From: Deltaproteobacteria bacterium
GTDB lineage: Bacteria; Myxococcota; Myxococcia; SLRQ01
Direction of reading: 5' to 3'
DNA length: 64,000 bases
NCBI GenBank assembly: GCA_029210625.1
Contig: JARGFU010000004.1
Coordinates: 147,329 to 211,328, forward strand
The notes under the pieces are model-generated. The model had not been told where the DNA came from. It was given only the letters and a program-made list of their open reading frames with translations, and searched no databases. Numbering within the stretch: position 1 is the stretch's first letter; the number at the start of each line of letters is the position of its first letter. The position numbers and the translations under genes are program-made. This document shows positions 9,848 to 22,365 of the stretch, piece after piece.

Positions 9848-10351
9848 ATGAGGGGATGCAATCAGGCCGCCCTGTTGGCGTTCGGAGCAATGCTTCTCTT
9901 GGGCGCCGGGCCGGGCAGCTGCGCCAACGAGCCCACCGAGACCCGCTCGGTCTTCGAGGCGCCGCCCGAGGGCGAGGCGAAGCCCGAGCCCGCGACCGAG
10001 GTGGAGGCGGGCCCGACCGGGACGGTTCGCTCCGAGCCCGCCGCCCCCCTCGCCGGCCAGCCCCTGAAGATCATCGGCGGCCCGATCAGCTTCACCAACG
10101 GCTGCCAGGGCGTCGCCTCGGTGAAGGTCGAGGTCGACGAGGCGAAGGGGGAGATCGCGATCTTCTGGCTGCCGAAGTCGGTCGAGCCCGACGCCATCTG
10201 CTCGATGGCGATGCACGACGATCCCGTGGTGGCCTCGCTCGAGGGCCTCTCCGCCGGCGAGTACTCGGTGAAGTTCCACCCGCGCGGAGGTGAGGGCCGG
10301 GTGGTGGTCGCCCTCCCCGAGCGCGAGGCGCCGGAGGCCGGCGCGGAGTAG
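9848..10351 (+). CDS. Small putative lipoprotein, function unknown
   Basis: 167-aa exported protein. The hydrophobic N-terminus (AALLAFGAMLLLGAGPGSC) ends in Gly-Ser-Cys, a weak lipobox with Cys25. A Pro/Glu/Ala-rich linker (~30-75) leads to a compact beta-rich domain (~76-160) with two cysteines. No family is recognised. The ribosome binding site GGAGGAA is close to ATG 9848. The stop is only 2 nt before the antiporter start, so the two are probably cotranscribed. Confidence 0.65.
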   Translation: MRGCNQAALLAFGAMLLLGAGPGSCANEPTETRSVFEAPPEGEAKPEPATEVEAGPTGTVRSEPAAPLAGQPLKIIGGPISFTNGCQGVASVKVEVDEAKGEIAIFWLPKSVEPDAICSMAMHDDPVVASLEGLSAGEYSVKFHPRGGEGRVVVALPEREAPEAGAE

Positions 10352-10353
10352 TC

Positions 10354-11925
10354 ATGCACCCCGAGACCACCCTCCTCGCCCTCTTCGCCATCGCCGCGGC
10401 GGTGGCCATCCTCTCCCACCGCCTGCGGGTGCCCTACACCATCGCCCTGGTGGTCGCGGGCCTCGCGCTCGGCTTCTTCGAGGTGCTGGAGGCGCCGCAC
10501 CTCACCAAGGAGCTGCTCTTCCTGATCGTCCTGCCGGGCCTGCTCTTCGAGGCGGCCTTCCACATGTCCTTCAAGGAGTTCTGGAAGGCGAAGGTCTCGA
10601 TCTTCTCCCTGGCGGTGCCCGGCCTGATGGCGGCCATCGGCCTGACCGGCCTGCTGGTCTTCGTCGCGGTGGACGGCCTTGGCCTGGGCGAGGTGACCCT
10701 GCTGGAGGCGATGGTCTTCGGCACCCTCATCGGGGCGACCGACCCGATCAGCGTCCTGGCGATCTTCAAGGCCCTGGGGGTCGACCGACGCCTCTACACC
10801 CTGGTCGAGGGTGAGAGCCTCTTCAACGACGGCACCGCCGTGGTGATCTTCACGATCCTCCTGGGGGTGGTCCTCGGCGGTGAGGCCAGCCTGGGCAGCG
10901 CCACCTTCGAGTTCGTGAAGGTGGTCGGCATGGCCCTGCTCATCGGCGGCGCGATGGGCTGGCTGGGCTCGATGCTCACCAAGACCCTCGAGGAGCCGGT
11001 CATCGAGATCACGCTGACGGCCCTCGTGGCCTACGGCTCCTTCATCATCGCCGAGCACTTCCACTTCTCGGGCGTCATCGCCTGCGTGGTCGCCGGCATG
11101 ATCTCCGGCTCCTGGGGCGCCCGGATCGGCATGAGCGCCTCGACGCGCCTGGCGGTGGTCTCCTTCTGGGACTACGCCGCCTTCGTCCTCAACTCGCTGG
11201 TCTTCCTGCTGGTGGGCTTCGAGGTGAAGATCGGCAGCCTGGTCTCCCACGCCGGGGCCATCGTCCTGGCCTGGCTGGCGGTGCTCCTCTCCCGGGCGAT
11301 CGTGGTCTTCGGCAAGGGGCTGATCCTGCGCGCCATGAAGAAGGAGGCGCCGCCCTGGAGCTGGTCGGTGGTGCTGACCTGGGGCGGCCTGCGCGGCGGC
11401 CTCTCGATGGTGCTGGCCCTCGCCCTGCCCCGGGAGTTCGAGCACCGGGAGCTGATCCTCCACCTCACCTTCGGGGTCGTGCTGATCTCCCTCCTCCTGC
11501 AGGGCCTGACCATGAAGCCCCTGCTCTCCCTCCTCGGCCTCTCGGGCAAGGAGGACGACCGCCAGGACTACGAGGAGCGCACGGCCCGCCTCAAGGCGGC
11601 GCGCGCCGCCCTGCGCGAGCTCGAGGCCCTGAGGGCCGAGCACACCATCCCCTCGGTGATCCACGACCAGCTCCACGGCGAGCTCGAGCAGGAGCTCGCG
11701 GAGCTGCAGAAGGCCATCGACGACCTCACCGAGAAGCGGGTCGACATCCTCGACGCCGAGGTGCTGGCCCTGCGGCGGCACCTCCTGCAGGTGCGCAAGG
11801 AGGCCGTCCACGAGACCCACCGCCAGGGCACCATCGGCGAGCCGGTGATGCTGGCGCTGCAGCACGAGATCGACGACCGGCTCCTCGACCTCGCGGCGGC
11901 AGAGCACGAGGGCGGCGAACACTAG
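10354..11925 (+). CDS. CPA1-family Na+(K+)/H+ antiporter
   Basis: 523-aa inner-membrane antiporter exchanging monovalent cations for protons. Roughly 12-13 hydrophobic segments span residues 5-400. The ion-binding signature GATDPISV is at 127-134 and EGESLFNDGTAVV at 152-164, the NhaP/NHE-type pair with catalytic Asp residues; an Arg-Gly-Gly segment (WGGLRGGLSMVLAL) matches the conserved CPA1 helix. The C-terminal ~120 residues are a charged, probably coiled-coil cytoplasmic tail, which in this family is usually regulatory. Ion specificity (Na+, K+ or both) cannot be assigned from sequence. Confidence 0.9.
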   Translation: MHPETTLLALFAIAAAVAILSHRLRVPYTIALVVAGLALGFFEVLEAPHLTKELLFLIVLPGLLFEAAFHMSFKEFWKAKVSIFSLAVPGLMAAIGLTGLLVFVAVDGLGLGEVTLLEAMVFGTLIGATDPISVLAIFKALGVDRRLYTLVEGESLFNDGTAVVIFTILLGVVLGGEASLGSATFEFVKVVGMALLIGGAMGWLGSMLTKTLEEPVIEITLTALVAYGSFIIAEHFHFSGVIACVVAGMISGSWGARIGMSASTRLAVVSFWDYAAFVLNSLVFLLVGFEVKIGSLVSHAGAIVLAWLAVLLSRAIVVFGKGLILRAMKKEAPPWSWSVVLTWGGLRGGLSMVLALALPREFEHRELILHLTFGVVLISLLLQGLTMKPLLSLLGLSGKEDDRQDYEERTARLKAARAALRELEALRAEHTIPSVIHDQLHGELEQELAELQKAIDDLTEKRVDILDAEVLALRRHLLQVRKEAVHETHRQGTIGEPVMLALQHEIDDRLLDLAAAEHEGGEH

Positions 11926-11928
11926 CCG

Positions 11929-16083
<4,155 letters not shown>

Positions 16084-16163
16084 CCGGGAGGAGCCCGGGC
16101 TCGGAAGGCGCGCATTCTAGAGGTCGCGGTGCACCTGTCCAGGGGCCGCGATCGAGAGATCGA

Positions 16164-16191
16164 TTGACGTCTGAGTTCTGGACGGTAGACT
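16164..16191 (+). promoter_or_regulatory. Candidate sigma70-type promoter for the 16276 gene
   Basis: TTGACG (16164-16169), a 16-bp spacer and TAGACT (16186-16191) lie in the 192-bp divergent gap, about 85 bp ahead of the start at 16276. A small palindrome CGATC-GAGA-GATCG just upstream could bind a regulator of either divergent gene. Prediction by consensus only. Confidence 0.45.
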
Positions 16192-16275
16192 CCGCCCTTC
16201 TTTCGGCGGGGTCCGCGCTCCCGAACGGGGTGCGTGGTCGTTCAGACGCCGAGCAGACCGGGGAGCGCTGGCTTG

Positions 16276-17982
16276 ATGCGGAGGTTCGGGCTCGGGTTGA
16301 TGATGGCCCTCGTCGTGGCGGCGAGCGGCTGCGCGGCAGGAGAGACCCTCGACGGCGTCACCCGCCTCCTCGAGGTCGAGCCGGGATCGCTCGACTTCCC
16401 CGCGACGGCGGTGGGCGGCCAGCACGTGGCCGGCCTGAAGCTGCGCTCGGTGGGCAGCGGCACCCTCGAGCTCACCTCCCTGCGGATCGAGGGCGCCGAG
16501 ACCTTCGTCCTCTTGCCCCTCGCCGGGGACGAGCTCCCCCTGCCCCTCGAGAGCGGCCGGGAGCTCGAGCTGCGCGTCGCCTTCGTGCCGGTGGCCGAGG
16601 AGACGAGCGAGGCGGTGCTCCTCCTCGAGACCGACGCGAGCGGCGAGCCGCTGAAGGTGTCCCTGCGCGGCCTCGGCCGGAGCCCGCTGCTGGAGCTCTG
16701 CGAGGCGATCCCCGAGGTCGAGACGCCCCGCTGCTTCGCCCCCGGGGAGACCCCCACCCTCGACTTCGGAGAGGTGATCCGGGGCCGCACCGCGGTGCGA
16801 GACCTCTTGGTGAGGAACCTCGGCGCCGCCGAGCTCCTGATCTTCGACGAGAAGACCGGCCTCTCCCCCGAGGCCGAGGCCGCGGGCTTCGAGAGCCGGG
16901 TGAGCCTCGCGGGCGGCGCCCTGCCGCCGGGCGCCTCGGTGCTGCTGCCCCTCACCTTCAGCGGGCGCGAGCAGGGCGAGGCCGCCGGGGAGCTCATCCT
17001 CTTCACCAACGACCTGGAGGTGCCGCTGGCCCGGGTCGAGCTGCGCGGCCTGGCGCCGGTCAACGCGACGCCGCAGGCCTGCGCCGCGATCGCCGGGATC
17101 GAGCACCTCGACGGCAGCGCGGCGCTGGCCAGCGACGGCGCCCTCCCCGCCCCTCGGCCGGGGGATCGCCTCTTCCTCACCGCCCACCCGGGCGCCGGCT
17201 GCTCCCGGGACGCCGAGGACGGCGAGGTGCTCTCCTACCAGTGGCGCCTGCTCTCGCGGCCGACCACCTCGGCGGCGGTCCTGGAGAACGACCTGGCCGG
17301 GCCCGCGCCCGGCACCTCGAGCGCCGCCCCCTGGCTGCAGGTCGACGCGGTGGGGAGCTACCAGATCGAGCTGGTGGTCCTCGACGGCCTGGGCGACGCC
17401 TCGGCCCCCGCGCTCCTCGAGCTCCAGGCGCTCCCCGCCGACGACCTGGTCGTCGAGCTCGCCTGGTCCGCGCCGGTGGATCTCGACGCCCACCTGATCG
17501 CCCCCGGGGGGACGCCCTTCTGCGCGCCCCTCGACTGCTTCTGGGACACCTGCCTCCCGGCGGCCGACGGCAGCTCCGGCCTGGACTGGGGTGAGGACCT
17601 CGACGGCGACGGCCGGATCGAGGCCGACGGCGACCCCGCCACCGACCCGCTCCTCGGCCTCGACGACGACGGCCAGAGCGGCCTCGCCAACGCCCGCCGG
17701 CTGGAGACCCTCCACCTGCCCCGCGCGGCCCTCGTCGGCGGCGCCCCCTACGCCGTCGGCGTCCACTTCTTCCGGAACGAGGCCGGCCACGCCGCGCGCT
17801 TCGAGGCCGTGGTCAAGGTGCTCTACCGGGGCCAGACCCTGCTGGAGAGCCGGCGGACCTTCGAACCCGCCGAGGTCGGCACCTACTGGCGGGCCGGCGA
17901 GGTCGACCTCGCCGCCCTGAGCGGAAACGCCTCGACCGACACGTCGATCGAGGCGTATTCCGGCGCTATCGCCTGCCCGTAG
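16276..17982 (+). CDS. Choice-of-anchor/PKD surface lipoprotein, divergent partner of the Cys-rich protein
   Basis: 568-aa lipoprotein. ATG 16276 was chosen over GTG 16234 because it gives MRRFGLGLMMALVVAASGC with lipid Cys19. Two Ig-like ASH/choice-of-anchor modules follow (~28-130 and ~150-270), recognised by LEVEPGSLDFPATAVGG and LDFGEVIRGRTAVRDLLV, then a PKD/REJ-like segment (LSYQWRLLSRPTTSAAVL, ~310-390). The last ~170 residues carry the beta domain VELAWSAPVDLDAHLIAPGG, ending in a GVHFFRNE strand, clearly related to the C-terminus of the neighbouring 1384-aa protein. A calcium-binding-like DLDGDGRIEADGD loop interrupts it. It is probably an outer-membrane surface protein that assembles with its neighbour; no enzymatic residues were seen. 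Confidence 0.8.
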   Translation: MRRFGLGLMMALVVAASGCAAGETLDGVTRLLEVEPGSLDFPATAVGGQHVAGLKLRSVGSGTLELTSLRIEGAETFVLLPLAGDELPLPLESGRELELRVAFVPVAEETSEAVLLLETDASGEPLKVSLRGLGRSPLLELCEAIPEVETPRCFAPGETPTLDFGEVIRGRTAVRDLLVRNLGAAELLIFDEKTGLSPEAEAAGFESRVSLAGGALPPGASVLLPLTFSGREQGEAAGELILFTNDLEVPLARVELRGLAPVNATPQACAAIAGIEHLDGSAALASDGALPAPRPGDRLFLTAHPGAGCSRDAEDGEVLSYQWRLLSRPTTSAAVLENDLAGPAPGTSSAAPWLQVDAVGSYQIELVVLDGLGDASAPALLELQALPADDLVVELAWSAPVDLDAHLIAPGGTPFCAPLDCFWDTCLPAADGSSGLDWGEDLDGDGRIEADGDPATDPLLGLDDDGQSGLANARRLETLHLPRAALVGGAPYAVGVHFFRNEAGHAARFEAVVKVLYRGQTLLESRRTFEPAEVGTYWRAGEVDLAALSGNASTDTSIEAYSGAIACP

Positions 17983-17998
17983 GAAGTCGGGCAAGCAC

Positions 17999-18029
17999 GC
18001 CCCTTTTGAGGCAAAGCCTCAAAAGGGGC
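17999..18029. terminator. Perfect 14-bp hairpin between convergent genes
   Basis: Arms 17999-18012 (GCCCCTTTTGAGGC) and 18016-18029 are perfectly complementary around an AAA loop. It sits 16 nt after the stop of the plus-strand lipoprotein and 21 nt before the stop of the minus-strand TSP3 lipoprotein, where a bidirectional terminator belongs. There is no long T-tract, but the stem itself contains TTTT/AAAA. Confidence 0.7.
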
Positions 18030-18030
18030 C

Positions 18031-18047
18031 CGAACCCGAAGGGTTCG
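18031..18047. terminator. Second small hairpin adjoining the first
   Basis: CGAACCC-GAA-GGGTTCG, a perfect 7-bp stem with a 3-nt loop, begins one base after the 14-bp hairpin and ends 3 nt before the stop codon of the minus-strand gene. Together the two stems could form a tandem terminator or protect both 3' ends. Confidence 0.5.
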
Positions 18048-18050
18048 CTC

Positions 18051-21000
18051 CTACTGCGGGGCCCACGCCATGGACGCTTCCGGCGTGTCCTCGGTGCCCG
18101 CCAACGCTCCACCGACCACGTAGAGGTTGGAGTAGACCCGGATCATCGTGCCGTAGGAGCGGCTGCTGGCCACGTCCTTCGCCAGGGAGGAGTCGGGGTC
18201 GAAGGGGTCGCAGCCCACGCCCACGGCGTTCGCCTGGTTGTAGATCAGCGGCTCCTTGATGGCGGAGAGGCCGTTGGGCTGGCCCGGGATGTCCTCGTCG
18301 GTCGCGCCGCCGAGCAGTACCAGGTAGTCGGCGTTGCTGAAGCGGTAGAGGAGGCCGTGGGCGCCCATCGAGGCGGTCACGTTGCCCGAGGTCGAGGTGG
18401 TCGAGTCCCACCAGAAGGTGCCGCCGGTGCCGCCGGCCCCGTCGCTGTCGCAGATCAGGTCGCCCACGGTGCCGCCGGCGAAGTCGCGGCTGACCTCGCA
18501 GCTGTTCACCGACTTGGTGGCACAGGTGCCGGCGCAGGCGCCGGTGGTGGCCACCAGGCTCTGCTGCCCGTGGATGGCGAAGAGGAAGATCGGCTCGGTG
18601 GGATCGATGGCCGTGGCCGGGCCGTCGTTGAAGGTGCCCGGCGGCAGGACTCCGATGATGGTCAGGTCCTGGCCGTCGCAGTCCTGGTCGATGCCGTCGT
18701 TGGCGATCTCCGCGGCGCCCGGGTGGATGGTGGCGTCGTTGTCGTTGCAGTCGCAGACCGACTCGGGGTTGTCGAAGCAGGAGCAGTGCAGATAGCCGTC
18801 CTGGTCCTCGTCGATGGTGCAGGAGCAGAGCTCGTCGGCGCCGCTGCAGTCCTGATCGATGCCGTCGCCGCAGATCTCCGGGGCGCCCGGGTAGATCGTC
18901 GGCTCCTGATCGTTGCAGTCGTCACCGCCGCAGGAGATGGCGTCGTGGTTGTCGCCGTCCTCGTCGGGGGTGGTGCAGACGCAGACGTCGCCCTCGTCGG
19001 TGTTGCCGTCGCAGTTGTCGTCGATGCCGTTGCAGACCTCGGTCATCCCGGGGTTCACGTTCGGATCGGCGTCGTTGCAGTCCGGGCCGCCGCAGATGTT
19101 GGCCTCGTAGCCGTCGAGGTCGGCGTCACCGCAGGGCGGCGGCGGCGGGGGCGGCGGCAGGAGGGGATCGTCCCGGCCCTGGTTGGTCAGGAAGGTGAAG
19201 TAGGCCCGGGCGACCGAGAAGCGCTGGGGCAGCTCGGTGAAGGCGGTGAGCCCCGCCGCGGTCAGCTCGGAGCGCTCGATGGTGTCCACCAGCACACCCG
19301 GCGTGGCGCCGGTGTTCCCGGTGCGACCGCCGGCCACGTAGACGAAGGTGCGCTTCTCGAGCGGGTCGTTCTCGTTGACCACGTTGATCACCTGGCCCTC
19401 GCCGCCCTCGCGGGGCGTCACCAGGACCAGGGGGTTGCCCTGATCGTCGAGGGCGTCGACCCAGTAGGTGGTGTCGCCGGGCTGCAGCGGCCGCAGGCTG
19501 TCCTTGGCGGGCGTCCCCAGGTCGGGGGTGCCGCTGCCGTCGTCCACGAAGGACTCGGAGGTCAGCCCGGTGGCGAGGAGGCCGGTGTCCGTGCCGTTCA
19601 CGTCGGTGCGGTAGACGTTGTAGGTGGCGTTCGGGATCGGGTTCCAGCGCAGCTCGACGGTCTGATCGCCGGCGTTGACGTCGGCGGTGTTGAGCTGCAC
19701 GGGGATCCGGTAGCCGGCCACCGTCTCGTGGGGCGTGCCGCCCACGTCGAGGACCGCGCTGACCCGGTAGGTGTAGATGCCCGCCGTGAGGGCGCCGCCG
19801 GCGGCGAGGATGCCGCGGGCGCGGCCCGGCGCGGGGGCCAGGAGGCCCTGGCCGTCGTCGGCGAAGGCGGTGGTGGGGTGGCGGTAGACCAGGAGCTGAG
19901 CGGTCCCGGCCCGGCCGTCGGCCGCCAGCGAGCGGTAGACGTTGAACTCGGTGGCGGGGGTGCCGCCGTCGCAGTCGGGGGCGGTCCACTGCAGGGAGAT
20001 CACGCCGCCCTTGCGGATGACCGAGGCCTCGCGGGAGGGCAGGCCCTCACCCTCGGGGCAGATGGCCGACACCCGGTAGTACCAGGAGCCCACCGCCAGG
20101 CCGGTGCCGCCGCTGGCGTCGGGGTCGAGGAGGAAGGGCATGGACTCGACGCCCAGGATCCGGGCGGTCTCCACCGAGGAGAGGGCCGCGGTCGAGACCT
20201 TGTGGGGATCGTTGTCGGTGCCGCCGATGGCGTAGAAGCGGTTCTTCAGGCGGACGACCACCGGCTTGACCCGCGCGGTGTTCATGGCCACCGGCACCCG
20301 GGTGGGGTTGCCGGCGCCGTCGTCGGCCAGCTGGTTGGCGTAGGACCAGACCCCCGGATCGCCGAAGGGCGAGATCCGGCTGAACTCCACGGTGTTCAGC
20401 GGGACGCGGGTGCCGCTGCCGTCGAGGCCCACGCCGCCGAAGACGAAGACGTAGGCGTTCTCGAAGTCGTCGAAGGCCAGGGAGCCGGCGTGCCGCATCC
20501 GGCCGTCGTTCAGGGTCGGGCCGGGCATGGCCGTGACCTGGTGCTTGCCGGTGGCGTTCGGGGTGATCTGGAAGGAGAAGAAGGTGTCGAACTGGCCGTC
20601 GCCGTTGATCACCCGGATCGGGTACTGGCCGTTGGTGCCGAAGGCGCCGCCGTCGGTGACGGTGATCTCGGTGGGGGTGATCCCCGAGACGGTCAGGGGC
20701 GCGAGGGTGCCGTCGGGCAGGAGGAAGGCGACGGTGGCCGGCGTGGCGTCGTCGAAGCCGGTGCCGGTGATGGTCACCACCTGGGCCGGATCGCCGAAGT
20801 CACCGCTGGTCTGGCGCATGGGATCGATGTTGACGATCTCCGGCGGCGGGGTGCCGGTGACGGTGACCCGGTCGGCCCACTCGGCGCCCTGGCCGTCGGG
20901 GTTGGTGACCCGGACGATGTACTCGCCGGCGGGCATGTGCTTGCTCTCGGAGGGGATCACCACGTTGATGGCGGTCGGGCCCACGTAGGCCACCGAGGCC

Positions 21001-22205
21001 GCGTCGAAGATCGCGTTGGGCGGATCGACCTGGACGAACTGCACCGTCGGGGTGGGCAGGAAGTTCAGGCCGGCGAGGGAGGCCGCACGGTCGGAGAGGA
21101 TGTTGTCGTTGGGATCGCCGTTGTAGGCGGTCGGGGGATCGACGTCGGTGACCTCCGGCGGCGGGAAGACCGAGACCAGGAAGGCGTAGGGCAGGGTCGC
21201 GGTCTGGCCGTTCGGGTTGTCGACCCGCAGGTCGTAGTAGCCCTGGGGGCGGGTGGCGTCGGCGGGGATGGTGCCGGTGAGCGTCGTGTCGACACCGGTG
21301 TAGTCGAGGTTGGTCGGCGTGAAGGTCGCCGTGGCGTCGTCGATGTTGACGAAGGTGAGGGTCGCCTGGTCCTCGAGGCCGGTGCCGGTGAGGGTGAAGG
21401 CGATGTCGACCTCGCGGTAGCCCACCTCGGGGAAGAGGGAGAGGAGGGTCAGGGGCATGAGGATCTCGGGATCGCAGACGTCGCCGATGCCGTCCTGGTC
21501 CACGTCGATCTGGTCGGTGTTGGCGTCGGCCGGGCAGTTGTCGCAGACGTCGCCCACCCGATCGATGTCGCCGTCGGCCTGATTCTGGTTGGCGTCGGCC
21601 GGGCAGTTGTCGCAGGCGTCACCGTAGGTGTCCGAGTCGGCATCCTCCTGGCCCGGGTTCGGCACCGCGATGCAGTTGTCGTCGGCGTTGAGGATGCCGT
21701 CGCCGTCGCCGTCGCCGTCCGGATCGCAGGCGTCGCCCACGCCGTCGCCGTCGCTGTCGAGCTGGTTGGTGTTGGCCACCCGCGGGCAGTTGTCGGAGGT
21801 GTCGTCGATGGTGTCGCCGTCGTCGTCGGCGTCGCAGGCGTCACCCTCGGCGTCGAGGTCGAGGTCGGCCTGGTCCGTGTTGACGACGTCCGGACAGTTG
21901 TCGCCGTCGTTCGGCACGGTGTCCCCGTCGCGGTCGTCGTCGCAGGGATCGCCGAGGCCGTCGCCGTCGAGGTCGGCCTGGTCGGTGTTGGCGGCGGCCG
22001 GGCAGTTGTCACAGGCGTCACCGACGGTGTCGGTGTCGCCGTCGGCCTGATCGGGGTTCGCCAGGGTCGGGCAGTTGTCCTCGGCGTCCTTCACCTTGTC
22101 CTTGTCGGCGTCCTTGCCGCAGGAGCAGCCGTGGACCGAGCCGAGGAGGGCGAAGAAGACGATGACCGAGAAGACGGACGAGAACGGACGATGAGACCGC
22201 AACAT
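18051..22205 (-). CDS. Giant TSP3 / TIG / MopE surface lipoprotein
   Basis: 1384-aa lipoprotein. ATG 22205 has a strong AGGAGG six nt upstream; the lipid Cys is residue 27 (LLGSVHGCSCG). Residues ~30-275 are thrombospondin type 3 calcium repeats (DNCPxxxNxDQxDxDxDGxGDxCD, about eight units). Three IPT/TIG-type Ig modules follow (~280-560; e.g. PPEVTDVDPPTAYNGDP), then a kelch-like stretch (HAGSLAFDDFENAYVFVFGG, YAIGG), fibronectin-like segments (GSWYYRVSAICPEGEGLPS, TYNVYRTDVNG; ~680-940), a nine-Pro hinge and three or four MopE-like motifs (DCNDxDPxVNPGxxEVCNGIDDNCDG; ~1040-1190). The C-terminus holds further kelch-like strands (YVVGGALAG). Calcium or another metal probably rigidifies it; an adhesive or scaffold role is inferred. 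Confidence 0.85.
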   Translation of the reverse strand: MLRSHRPFSSVFSVIVFFALLGSVHGCSCGKDADKDKVKDAEDNCPTLANPDQADGDTDTVGDACDNCPAAANTDQADLDGDGLGDPCDDDRDGDTVPNDGDNCPDVVNTDQADLDLDAEGDACDADDDGDTIDDTSDNCPRVANTNQLDSDGDGVGDACDPDGDGDGDGILNADDNCIAVPNPGQEDADSDTYGDACDNCPADANQNQADGDIDRVGDVCDNCPADANTDQIDVDQDGIGDVCDPEILMPLTLLSLFPEVGYREVDIAFTLTGTGLEDQATLTFVNIDDATATFTPTNLDYTGVDTTLTGTIPADATRPQGYYDLRVDNPNGQTATLPYAFLVSVFPPPEVTDVDPPTAYNGDPNDNILSDRAASLAGLNFLPTPTVQFVQVDPPNAIFDAASVAYVGPTAINVVIPSESKHMPAGEYIVRVTNPDGQGAEWADRVTVTGTPPPEIVNIDPMRQTSGDFGDPAQVVTITGTGFDDATPATVAFLLPDGTLAPLTVSGITPTEITVTDGGAFGTNGQYPIRVINGDGQFDTFFSFQITPNATGKHQVTAMPGPTLNDGRMRHAGSLAFDDFENAYVFVFGGVGLDGSGTRVPLNTVEFSRISPFGDPGVWSYANQLADDGAGNPTRVPVAMNTARVKPVVVRLKNRFYAIGGTDNDPHKVSTAALSSVETARILGVESMPFLLDPDASGGTGLAVGSWYYRVSAICPEGEGLPSREASVIRKGGVISLQWTAPDCDGGTPATEFNVYRSLAADGRAGTAQLLVYRHPTTAFADDGQGLLAPAPGRARGILAAGGALTAGIYTYRVSAVLDVGGTPHETVAGYRIPVQLNTADVNAGDQTVELRWNPIPNATYNVYRTDVNGTDTGLLATGLTSESFVDDGSGTPDLGTPAKDSLRPLQPGDTTYWVDALDDQGNPLVLVTPREGGEGQVINVVNENDPLEKRTFVYVAGGRTGNTGATPGVLVDTIERSELTAAGLTAFTELPQRFSVARAYFTFLTNQGRDDPLLPPPPPPPPCGDADLDGYEANICGGPDCNDADPNVNPGMTEVCNGIDDNCDGNTDEGDVCVCTTPDEDGDNHDAISCGGDDCNDQEPTIYPGAPEICGDGIDQDCSGADELCSCTIDEDQDGYLHCSCFDNPESVCDCNDNDATIHPGAAEIANDGIDQDCDGQDLTIIGVLPPGTFNDGPATAIDPTEPIFLFAIHGQQSLVATTGACAGTCATKSVNSCEVSRDFAGGTVGDLICDSDGAGGTGGTFWWDSTTSTSGNVTASMGAHGLLYRFSNADYLVLLGGATDEDIPGQPNGLSAIKEPLIYNQANAVGVGCDPFDPDSSLAKDVASSRSYGTMIRVYSNLYVVGGALAGTEDTPEASMAWAPQ

Positions 22206-22290
22206 GGTTTCCTCCTGGCGTGCCCTCTCGCACGCCCAAGAGTTCATTCTAGCTCGATGAGCGGGTGGGAACACGAAAGTGCCCCAGAAA

Positions 22291-22317
22291 GATCCCGGGC
22301 CGCAGGGGCCCGAGATC
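22291..22317 (-). terminator. Hairpin downstream of the vWA-like lipoprotein gene
   Basis: GATC-C-CGGGCC (22291-22301) pairs with GGCCCG-A-GATC (22307-22317) around a 5-nt loop, with a single C-A mismatch. It lies 49 nt beyond the stop at 22366 and ~85 nt before the start of the next minus-strand gene at 22205, consistent with a terminator separating the two. No T-tract follows. Confidence 0.4.
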
Positions 22318-22365
22318 ACAAGGATCCACGGGGGTCTACGCTCGCCGGAGGGCTTTCGATCACCC

